DNA of 6,669 nt. It comes from Prolixibacteraceae bacterium (GTDB lineage: Bacteria; Bacteroidota; Bacteroidia; Bacteroidales; Prolixibacteraceae). The translations under genes and the position numbers were made by a program. The stretch spans positions 7,298 through 13,966 of the forward strand of contig DPRM01000084.1 of assembly GCA_003537645.1 (NCBI GenBank), read 5' to 3'. The first letter of the stretch is position 1. Each line of letters opens with the position of its first letter. The notes below the pieces were generated by a model. The model was not told the DNA's origin. It was given only the letters and a program-made list of their open reading frames with translations, and made no database searches. Of this stretch, positions 1-5,089 are shown in pieces.

Positions 1-236
1 CCGGGGGTATCAATCAGGTTCAGAATATATTCCTGATCATTGTGTATGTACTGCATTTGGATGGCGTGGCTCTTAATTGTAATTCCACGCTCTTGTTCGA
101 GGTCCATGCTATCAAGAACCTGAGCTTTCATAGCCCGGGCGTCAACCGTTTTTGTATATTCAAGCAGCCTGTCGGCCAGAGTACTTTTTCCGTGATCGAT
201 GTGCGCAATAATGCAAAAATTACGTATTTTCTTCAT
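1..236 (-). CDS. lepA: Elongation factor 4 (LepA), N-terminal part, cut by window edge
   Basis: Translational GTPase that binds the ribosome in the cytoplasm and is linked to back-translocation or 30S biogenesis. Only the first 78 codons lie in the window; the family is about 595-600 residues, so most of domain G and all later domains are outside. The reading starts MKKIRNFCIIAHIDHGKST. The P-loop (G1) AHIDHGKST is at residues 11-19, the switch I/G2 region QERGITIK at 48-55, and the G3 motif DTPG begins at 76-79 exactly where the window ends. The phrase LDSMDLE..RGITIKSHAI separates LepA from EF-G and TypA. The ATG at 236 is the only start that puts the P-loop at the usual distance from the N-terminus. 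A purine run AGGA abuts the ATG, too close for a normal Shine-Dalgarno site. The gene is divergent from the lipoprotein gene at 459 and has a good -7 box at 296-289. Family identification is very secure. Confidence 0.96.
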   Translation of the reverse strand, partial: MKKIRNFCIIAHIDHGKSTLADRLLEYTKTVDARAMKAQVLDSMDLEQERGITIKSHAIQMQYIHNDQEYILNLIDTP

Positions 237-288
237 TCCTAAATTTTCTAAAAACCTTATTAATCAATTACTCCAGTCGCAATTGCCG

Positions 289-318
289 CAAAGATATCTA
301 ATTTTTGCAAATGGCAAT
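289..318 (-). promoter_or_regulatory. Probable lepA promoter (Bacteroidota type)
   Basis: On the minus strand TATCTTTG at 296-289 matches the Bacteroidota -7 consensus TAnnTTTG exactly. ATTG at 318-315 lies 18 nt upstream and fits the -33 TTTG element with one mismatch. Transcription would begin near 285, giving a leader of about 50 nt before the lepA start at 236. The match is seen; promoter activity is inferred. Confidence 0.5.
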
Positions 319-402
319 TCGGCTTTTCAACTTAGTAAGGGCAGTAAAGCGCGGACTAAAAGGCGGACTTTACAAACTGCCCACATTAAAAAACCTGCAC
401 AT

Positions 403-434
403 TTTCCGTTTCATCCTGAATATGCCTACATTTA
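403..434 (+). promoter_or_regulatory. Possible promoter of the DUF6452/DUF6048 pair
   Basis: TACATTTA at 427-434 differs from TAnnTTTG by one base. TTTC at 403-406, 20 nt upstream, differs by one base from the -33 TTTG. The start codon at 459 is 24 nt downstream. Both elements are imperfect, so this is only a candidate. The remaining 237-458 stretch holds nothing else that I can recognise besides the lepA promoter. Confidence 0.28.
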
Positions 435-458
435 CGGCTTTCAAAAAAAACAACCTGA

Positions 459-917
459 ATGAAGCGATTATTTTATCTGATTCTTCTGCTGACGATTGTA
501 ACTGCCTGCAAGGAAGTATTCGAAGCTCCTCCTCAAGCTTTGCTGCAGGCTTCGTTCTATCATTCAACCACAAAAAGAACAATGAGCCCAATCGTAACAG
601 TGATCGGAATAGGTTCGGATAGTTTATTGTATAACGAAGAAATCGCGTCCAGCGTACTTCTTCCTTTGGCTAAAACCGACACTTCCCATTTTATGATCTG
701 GATTGATTCGAAATCAGATTCAATTAGTTTTATATACACAACGACGCAAAAATACGCTTCGATGGAATCCGGATTCTACTACGAATACAAATTACGATCA
801 GTCGGATTTTCACAAAACAGAATTGATTCCGTCGAAATAAAAGATAGTCTGGTAACTACAAAATGGAATGAGAATATTAAGATTTACATTCATCCTCTGT
901 CTGTTAGCAACAATTAG
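459..917 (+). CDS. DUF6452 family lipoprotein
   Basis: A 152-residue predicted lipoprotein of the Bacteroidota envelope, function unknown. The N-terminus is a short type II signal peptide: basic KR at 2-3, a Leu/Ile-rich core at 4-13, and the lipobox VTAC with Cys17 as the lipidated residue. The mature part has the features I associate with DUF6452: an early FYHS segment, a VTVIGIGSDSLLYN segment near residue 47, and a C-terminal half with SGFYYEYKLRSVGFSQNRID followed by a strand ending in KIYI. It looks all-beta. The 3' end overlaps the next gene by 50 nt in another frame, so the two are probably co-transcribed and translationally coupled. In other Bacteroidota I recall DUF6452 and DUF6048 genes side by side, often after rlmD, which is absent here. 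Assignment to the family is by recognition, not by a search. The start is fixed by the signal peptide. Confidence 0.85.
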   Translation: MKRLFYLILLLTIVTACKEVFEAPPQALLQASFYHSTTKRTMSPIVTVIGIGSDSLLYNEEIASSVLLPLAKTDTSHFMIWIDSKSDSISFIYTTTQKYASMESGFYYEYKLRSVGFSQNRIDSVEIKDSLVTTKWNENIKIYIHPLSVSNN

Positions 918-1578
918 CTACGGGCAGACCGAACAGGAGAAGAAATTAAAACCCAAACGCACAGATAATTACATCCACATGCGGGGGTTTCGCGCCGGGT
1001 TTGACGTAACCCGTCCGTTTCAGGATTTATGGACCAAAGGAAATCGCTACGGAACAGAAGTTTCGGTCGATATGGAACTTTGGCCCAACTGGTTTCCGGT
1101 TTTCGAAACCGGCTACGACGCGATGAGGATTAAAACAAACTACATTGATTACAAAAGCAATGGCAATTATTCGCGCGTAGGATTTGACTATAATTTTCTT
1201 CAGGCAGAAAACAAGGAGGATAAAGATATTTTCTTTATCGGTTTCAGGTATAGTTTCGCACTCTCGCGGCAGCAGGTTGATTACTACCTGATTGATTCGT
1301 ACTGGGGCCTGGAAAACGGAAGATTCGGAAATCAAAACTATTTTGCCCATTGGGGCGAGTTTATGATTGGGATTAAAGGGGAAATACTTCACAATTTTTA
1401 TATGGGCTGGACAATTCGCGGCAAAGTAAACTTTAATCACAAAGAGTTGGAGCTTCCGCCTGTTTACTTTATTCCGGGTTACGGAAAGGCTGAAAAAGGG
1501 TTCAACCTCGATTTCACTTATTCGGTTTACTACAACCTTCCATGGGATTTCAGAAAGTCCGTAAAAGCAAAAAAATAA
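868..1578 (+). CDS. DUF6048 family protein, probable outer-membrane beta-barrel
   Basis: A 236-residue exported protein of unknown function. Residues 1-19 form a signal peptide (MRILRF, hydrophobic core, ending SYG before Gln20), so cleavage there would give a mature chain starting QTEQEKK. The rest alternates polar and aromatic residues in short strands, as in small outer-membrane barrels: RAGFDVTRPFQDL near 40-53, YSRVGFDYNF near 101-110, IGFRYSFALSR near 124-134, HWGEFMIGIKGEI near 161-173 and a final aromatic strand YSVYYNLPW near 219-227. These blocks match the pattern I know for DUF6048. The start lies inside the preceding lipoprotein gene, with 50 nt of overlap. The signal peptide itself is encoded in the overlap, which supports this start. 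A lipoprotein plus barrel pair suggests a joint role in the outer membrane, but that is inference. The gene ends about 45 nt before a hairpin terminator. Confidence 0.86.
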   Translation: MRILRFTFILCLLATISYGQTEQEKKLKPKRTDNYIHMRGFRAGFDVTRPFQDLWTKGNRYGTEVSVDMELWPNWFPVFETGYDAMRIKTNYIDYKSNGNYSRVGFDYNFLQAENKEDKDIFFIGFRYSFALSRQQVDYYLIDSYWGLENGRFGNQNYFAHWGEFMIGIKGEILHNFYMGWTIRGKVNFNHKELELPPVYFIPGYGKAEKGFNLDFTYSVYYNLPWDFRKSVKAKK

Positions 1579-1623
1579 TACTCCGAGGTTCTTCCTGCTA
1601 TAAATCCAAATATGCTTAAAACA

Positions 1624-1650
1624 AAAATGACCGGCAATGCCAGTCATTTT
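1624..1650. terminator. Bidirectional rho-independent terminator between convergent genes
   Basis: The arms 1624-1635 and 1639-1650 pair over 12 positions around a 3-nt loop (1636-1638). Read on the plus strand there is one C-A mismatch (1632/1642), and a T-rich tail follows. Read on the minus strand the same position becomes a G-U wobble, so the stem is unbroken, and the RNA then runs UUUUUGUUUU. It therefore fits the small minus-strand gene ending at 1678 best, and can also end the DUF6452/DUF6048 transcript. Confidence 0.8.
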
Positions 1651-1677
1651 ATACTTTCTCTAATATTTAAATCGAGA

Positions 1678-1866
1678 TTATTTTTTCTTGTCGCAACAAG
1701 CTTTTTTCTCACCACATGCAGCTTTTGCTTCTGCAGGACAATCTTTTTTGTCAGCTGCTTTTTGTTCTGTTTTTTTAGGAGCTTTTTCTTTTGTTGCTGC
1801 TGATACTGAAGATGCAGTTAAACCCATGGTGAAAACCACCGCTAAAATCAATGCTAATTTTTTCAT
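1678..1866 (-). CDS. Small secreted Cys/Lys-rich protein, function unknown
   Basis: A 62-residue protein with a clear signal peptide at residues 1-23 (KK at 2-3, hydrophobic core LALILAVVF, ending SSVSA). The mature chain is about 39 residues, very rich in Lys, Ala and Glu, with four cysteines at 43, 51, 57 and 58 in the pattern CPAEAKAAC then a CC pair close to the C-terminus, ending KKK. The Cys pattern could bind a metal or form disulfides in the periplasm or outside the cell; neither is shown. The ATG at 1866 is preferred to the further ATG at 1947 because only it gives a signal peptide at the N-terminus; the extra 27 residues look like untranslated leader. A promoter-like site lies at 1935-1906 and a strong terminator follows at 1650-1624, so it is probably a single-gene unit. 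I recall similar short Cys/Lys-rich exported proteins in related Bacteroidota but no named family. Confidence 0.75.
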   Translation of the reverse strand: MKKLALILAVVFTMGLTASSVSAATKEKAPKKTEQKAADKKDCPAEAKAACGEKKACCDKKK

Positions 1867-1905
1867 GTTATAAAATTTTAAGTAGTTAATATCAAATTCT
1901 TCTGC

Positions 1906-1935
1906 CAAACTAAATATATTCTGCGTAAATGCAAA
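1906..1935 (-). promoter_or_regulatory. Probable promoter of the small Cys-rich protein gene
   Basis: On the minus strand TTTG at 1935-1932 is followed by 19 nt and then TAGTTTG at 1912-1906, which is one base short of the TAnnTTTG consensus. The start codon at 1866 lies about 40 nt downstream across an A/T-rich leader. The placement between the aspA remnant and the small gene implies separate transcription. The sites are seen; activity is inferred. Confidence 0.42.
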
Positions 1936-1986
1936 ACATGTTAACAATTATTTAGAATATATACAAATAAGCACAACTAAAAATAC

Positions 1987-2322
1987 TCACGATCCCAATT
2001 CACAAGCAGTTTCGGAATCAATCAAGTTATTCAATTCCAGCTCGTTCATTAATCCTGACTTCAAAACTGCATTCATTATTGATATCTCTTCATATTTTGA
2101 ATTCTTAACAATCTCACTGGCCTTTTCATAAGCAATAGCCGGAATGAGCGCTGTAATCATGCCTGCTTACCAGCTCCGTAAGCTTTTACCAATTCCGCAT
2201 GAACAGGTCTTCCGGAGATTTGAAAATTCACCAGAACCCCGTGCAGTATGGATTCTACATAGCGAATCAGCTGGAATTTCCTTACTTCCCAAAAGGTCGG
2301 TTTCGGTGCGGTATATTTGCAT
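1987..2322 (-). pseudogene. aspA: Aspartate ammonia-lyase remnant, internally deleted and frameshifted
   Basis: Intact aspartase (about 465-470 residues, cytoplasmic tetramer) converts L-aspartate to fumarate and ammonia. Only the two ends remain here. From the ATG at 2322-2320 the frame reads MQIYRTETDLLGSKEIPAD then a damaged stretch and IHT (to about 2245), matching the aspartase N-terminus (E.DLLG..E.PADAYYG.HT). The reading then shifts by +1 between about 2247 and 2235 and continues NFQISGRPVHAELVKAYG up to a TGA at 2159-2157. A third frame, from about 2165 to the TGA at 1989-1987, gives MITALIPAIAYEKASEIV and on to a C-terminal tail that resembles the family's last 57 residues. About 350 codons between are missing, including the catalytic GSS loop, so no activity is possible. 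The YYG segment is also altered (LCR), which argues for long decay rather than one sequencing error. It starts 8 nt after the hydG stop, so it was probably the second gene of a hydG-aspA operon. Confidence 0.85.
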
Positions 2323-2330
2323 ATCTTAAA

Positions 2331-3716
2331 TCAGCAATACATATCGTGGTTGCCCTTTTTCACTTTATCGAGCAACTTCACAGCGCGTTCGCGGGCAATC
2401 CCCTCCATGGAATTTATTACATCGTCAATCAGGTCTTCGCCAATCAGGCGTGTTTCATACGAAGCGTAATCCATCAGGTATTCCATAAAAGTTGAAATGG
2501 CATTCGGCCCGCAATGATTCTTGATATCACCCGGCTTGGCGCGATCCATAAAATCCTGCCCAGTACGCCCCAGCCGGTAACAACCGGTACAGAAAGATGG
2601 AATGTAGCCCATTTCGGCCACATCGCGAATCACCTCATCGAGATCGCGGTGGTCGCCCAAACAAAACTGGCTGCCATCATCTTCGTGTTGCGAATCGGTG
2701 TATCCGCCCGGATTGGTGCGGCTTCCGGCTGAAATTTGTGAAACGCCCAGCGCAAACGTTTCGCGCCGCATTTGTGCAGTTTCACGGGTTGACATGATGA
2801 TGCCCGTGTAAGGAACTGCCAGCCTGAGAATGGCAACAATCTTGCGGAAATCGAGGTCGGCAACCGCAAACGGTGGATGCGAAGCGATATCCGAGCCGGT
2901 TGCAGGTTCCAGTCGCGGAACGCTGATGGTATGCGGGCCAACTCCAAAAACCCGCTCAAACTCACGGATATGCTGCATCAAAGCCAGCAATTCGAAACGG
3001 AAATTATACAATCCAAAAAGCACCCCAATCCCGACATCGTCAATACCCGCCTCCATTGCCCGGTGCAGTGCGGTTACCCGGTAATCGTAATCTTTCTTTT
3101 TGCCCCCGGTATGTACATTGTGATAGGTTTCGTGGTGGTATGTTTCCTGAAAAAGCTGGTAAGTCCCGATTTTGGCATCTTTCAGCATTTTAAATTCAGC
3201 AACTTCGAGTGGCGCCACATTCACATTTACACGGCGAATCTCGCCATTTCCAACTTTTGCCTCATAAACAGAAGCAACCGAGTCGATCACATATTGGAAG
3301 CCTTGTTTTGGATACGATTCTCCGGCCACCAGCAAAATACGTTTGTGACCTTGCTTAACAAGAATTTCGGTCTCGTGTTTTATCTCGTCCTGCGTTAGCG
3401 AACGACGTACAATTTCTTTATTTTTTGCCCTGAAAGCACAGTAAGTACATTCGTTTGCGCAAAGATTGGAAATATAGAGCGGGGCAAAAATAACAAGTCG
3501 CTTACCATAGATTTTCTCCTTGATATGGTTTGCCTCTTCGAAAAGTTCGAAAAGCTGCATCGGATCGCTGATATTTGAGAGCACAGCCACGTCTTCCAGA
3601 TCCAGACCTTTCATTTCCTTGGCTTTATCGAGCACATACCGGACTTTTGCAGGATCGGGTCTTTGATTTTGTTCCAGTACGCGCGCAATTTCGGCTTCGT
3701 CTATAAATGATTTCAT
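2331..3716 (-). CDS. hydG: [FeFe]-hydrogenase maturation radical SAM enzyme HydG
   Basis: Cytoplasmic radical SAM tyrosine lyase. It splits tyrosine into p-cresol and dehydroglycine and turns the latter into the CO and CN ligands of an iron-cysteine synthon for the H-cluster; HydE and HydF act after it. The 461-residue product is full length (family about 460-480). The radical SAM cluster motif CxxxCxxC is at Cys86, Cys90, Cys93 inside YISNLCANECTYCAF. Typical HydG blocks follow: RRVNVNVAPLEVAEF (161-175), GTYQLFQETYHHETYH (184-199), MEAGIDDVGIGVLFGLY (221-237) and VGPHTISVPRL (259-269). The second, auxiliary cluster motif CX2CX22C is present at Cys376, Cys379 and Cys402; this and the length exclude ThiH. 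All key cysteines are intact, so the enzyme should work. An exact -7 box lies at 3750-3743. No hydE or hydF is in the window. The aspA remnant follows after 8 nt. Confidence 0.96.
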   Translation of the reverse strand: MKSFIDEAEIARVLEQNQRPDPAKVRYVLDKAKEMKGLDLEDVAVLSNISDPMQLFELFEEANHIKEKIYGKRLVIFAPLYISNLCANECTYCAFRAKNKEIVRRSLTQDEIKHETEILVKQGHKRILLVAGESYPKQGFQYVIDSVASVYEAKVGNGEIRRVNVNVAPLEVAEFKMLKDAKIGTYQLFQETYHHETYHNVHTGGKKKDYDYRVTALHRAMEAGIDDVGIGVLFGLYNFRFELLALMQHIREFERVFGVGPHTISVPRLEPATGSDIASHPPFAVADLDFRKIVAILRLAVPYTGIIMSTRETAQMRRETFALGVSQISAGSRTNPGGYTDSQHEDDGSQFCLGDHRDLDEVIRDVAEMGYIPSFCTGCYRLGRTGQDFMDRAKPGDIKNHCGPNAISTFMEYLMDYASYETRLIGEDLIDDVINSMEGIARERAVKLLDKVKKGNHDMYC

Positions 3717-3742
3717 GATAAAGGAGTTGAAAATATATCAAT

Positions 3743-3750
3743 CAAAGGTA
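3743..3750 (-). promoter_or_regulatory. Probable -7 element of the hydG promoter
   Basis: On the minus strand TACCTTTG is an exact TAnnTTTG match, with its last base 27 nt before the hydG start codon. No TTTG occurs at the usual 19-21 nt upstream; the nearest is only 12 nt away (3766-3763), so the -33 part is weak or activator-dependent. No Shine-Dalgarno sequence is visible between the site and the ATG at 3716. Confidence 0.48.
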
Positions 3751-3835
3751 CTATACGAACATCAAAAATGAATGATAAATATTTCAATTATTGTAATATA
3801 ATTGCATTCAATTTACACTAAAATTTCCAAACCCA

Positions 3836-4444
3836 ATGTACGAAATCCTGATCAGAAATATTTCTATTGCCAGCGTTTCAATCCTTAATCTGGCCATAAC
3901 CATTTGGTATTGCTGGCTAACATATAAGCAGAAGATAAAGCCGGCACTGGCAATGTGGATATTCTTCACCATCGCGGTTGCTATTAGTCTGACCACTTAT
4001 CTCGAATCAGATCATTTCAGCTTACTCGACAATATTCTTAACACCACCGATCTGGCGCTCACTGCCATTGTTTCCATCGCAATTTACATTTTCGGCGACC
4101 ATACCACGCGCTTTAGCCGGTTCGACAAAGGATGCCTGATTGCTGTTCTGGTAATTGTACTTTTTTGGTTCATTACCAAAAATCATTTTGTAACCCACGC
4201 TTTAACACAGGGAATCCTGGTAATTGCCTATTTCCCGGTAATCAGCCGCTTGTGGAAAACCAGGGAAAACAGCGAATCGTTTCTGATCTGGACAGGAATG
4301 TTACTGGCTCCGCTGCTTTCGTTGCTATCGAGCAAAGGAACGCTGGCCACAATCTATTCAGTAAGGGCAATTGTTTGTATCGCGATACTTATGTTGCTCA
4401 TGCTTCGGGTTGAATACCAGAGAAACAAATTTGTGAGAGACTAA
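3836..4444 (+). CDS. Seven-helix integral membrane protein of unknown function
   Basis: A 202-residue inner-membrane protein. Hydrophobic segments are visible at about residues 9-30, 37-56, 68-87, 99-114, 119-137, 147-165 and 170-191, which gives seven helices. No catalytic motif, cofactor site or signal peptide stands out. Helices 2 and 6 resemble each other: both have a Trp seven residues in and end in SL (residues 35-52 and 146-163). That hints at a duplicated 3+1+3 layout like that of PQ-loop/SWEET-type proteins, but the family's PQ motif is not evident and the link is speculative. It is divergent from hydG across a 119-nt A/T-rich gap that has a near-consensus -7 box (TATAATTG at 3797-3804). 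It ends 44 nt before the XRE-cupin gene, which has its own promoter. The ATG at 3836 begins directly ahead of helix 1, so the start is reasonable. That it encodes a protein is very likely; its role is not known to me. Confidence 0.82.
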   Translation: MYEILIRNISIASVSILNLAITIWYCWLTYKQKIKPALAMWIFFTIAVAISLTTYLESDHFSLLDNILNTTDLALTAIVSIAIYIFGDHTTRFSRFDKGCLIAVLVIVLFWFITKNHFVTHALTQGILVIAYFPVISRLWKTRENSESFLIWTGMLLAPLLSLLSSKGTLATIYSVRAIVCIAILMLLMLRVEYQRNKFVRD

Positions 4445-4456
4445 AATAAACCTAAT

Positions 4457-4486
4457 TTTGTGCAACACTCTCTAAAAATACCTTTG
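4457..4486 (+). promoter_or_regulatory. Promoter of the XRE-cupin gene, placed directly at its start codon
   Basis: TTTG at 4457-4460, then 18 nt, then TACCTTTG at 4479-4486: a full -33/-7 match with spacing one base short of the usual 19-21. The -7 box ends 2 nt before the ATG at 4489, so the transcript would start at or very near the start codon. Confidence 0.6.
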
Positions 4487-4488
4487 AT

Positions 4489-5064
4489 ATGACAGTTCAG
4501 AAAACCGTTGGTGTAAAAATCAAGCAAATTCGTGAAATGAAAAAGGTCAGCCTCGAAGAGTTGGCTGAACGGAGCGGAATGGATATCACCATCATCCAAA
4601 AAATTGAACAGGAAAAAAACATCCCATCACTGGCACCATTGATTAAAATTGCCCGTGCGCTGGGAGTTCGCCTTGGTACATTTCTCGACGACAGTGACGC
4701 CTACGGCCCCGTGGTAGTGCGTTCGGGCGAACATCAAAAAGGAGTGCGGTTTACTTCTCAACCCAGCGAATCGCGCGAGCACCTGAATTTCTTCTCGCTG
4801 GCCTTCGACAAAGCCGGCAGAAATATGGAACCGTTTATTATTGACATTGAACCCGGACTTCAATCTGATTATATGCTTTCGTCGCACGAAGGCGAAGAAT
4901 TTATTTATGTGCTCGATGGCGCTATTGAAATCAATTACGGAAAAGAAATTTACAAGCTGGAAAAAGGCGACAGCATTTACCTTGATTCGATTGTTCTGCA
5001 CAACGTACATGCAGGCAACAACCAGTCGGCCAGAATACTGGCAGTAATTTACGCACCTTTTTAG
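4489..5064 (+). CDS. XRE-family transcriptional regulator with C-terminal cupin domain
   Basis: A 191-residue DNA-binding protein with a small-molecule sensing domain. The helix-turn-helix covers about residues 8-65 (KIKQIREMKKVSLEELAERSG, then a recognition helix ITIIQKIEQEK at 33-43 and IARALGV at 54-60). The cupin covers about 115-190. Its first motif is SSHEGEEFIYVLDG (131-144) and holds His133 and Glu137; the second has His171 in IVLHNVHA. The usual first His of HxH is Ser131, so a metal, if bound, has at most three of the usual four ligands. The gene lies 25 nt before the acyl-CoA synthetase gene in the same direction, a pairing I have seen in many bacteria. The likely role is to control that enzyme in response to an acyl or CoA-type ligand, which is inference. 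No ATG, GTG or TTG occurs in frame upstream before a stop at 4453, and the next Met (17) would cut into the HTH, so the start is firm. Confidence 0.93.
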   Translation: MTVQKTVGVKIKQIREMKKVSLEELAERSGMDITIIQKIEQEKNIPSLAPLIKIARALGVRLGTFLDDSDAYGPVVVRSGEHQKGVRFTSQPSESREHLNFFSLAFDKAGRNMEPFIIDIEPGLQSDYMLSSHEGEEFIYVLDGAIEINYGKEIYKLEKGDSIYLDSIVLHNVHAGNNQSARILAVIYAPF

Positions 5065-5089
5065 CCACCATTCCTGAAAATCAGATTTC

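Noticed and set aside
1..236. Reading the truncated GTPase as TypA/BipA or EF-G
   Set aside because: The LDSMDLE..RGITIKSHAI segment after the P-loop is typical of LepA; TypA and EF-G differ in this region.
199..622. Two plus-strand open frames overlapping the lepA start, the intergenic region and the lipoprotein gene
   Set aside because: They cover the divergent promoter region and run out of frame through the lipoprotein gene; no signal, domain or credible start context.
1027..1647. Long open frame (about 206 codons) on the minus strand opposite the DUF6048 gene
   Set aside because: It is antisense to a gene with a signal peptide and a recognised family pattern; its translation has no family-like features and it would run through the terminator hairpin.
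1867..1947. N-terminal extension of the small Cys-rich protein to an ATG at 1947
   Set aside because: It would bury the signal peptide behind 27 residues of A/T-rich translation, and a promoter-like site at 1935-1906 lies inside it.
2144..2495. Plus-strand open frames across the stretch between the small gene and hydG
   Set aside because: They are antisense to the aspartase remnant and the hydG 3' end; the minus strand explains the region much better.
2331..3716. Reading the radical SAM gene as ThiH (tyrosine lyase of thiamine synthesis)
   Set aside because: ThiH is near 370 residues and lacks the CX2CX22C auxiliary cluster motif seen here at Cys376, Cys379 and Cys402; no thiamine genes are nearby.
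3797..3804. TATAATTG as the promoter of the membrane-protein gene
   Set aside because: One mismatch to the -7 consensus and no TTTG at the proper distance, in a very A/T-rich gap where such matches arise by chance; mentioned with the gene but not listed as a separate feature.
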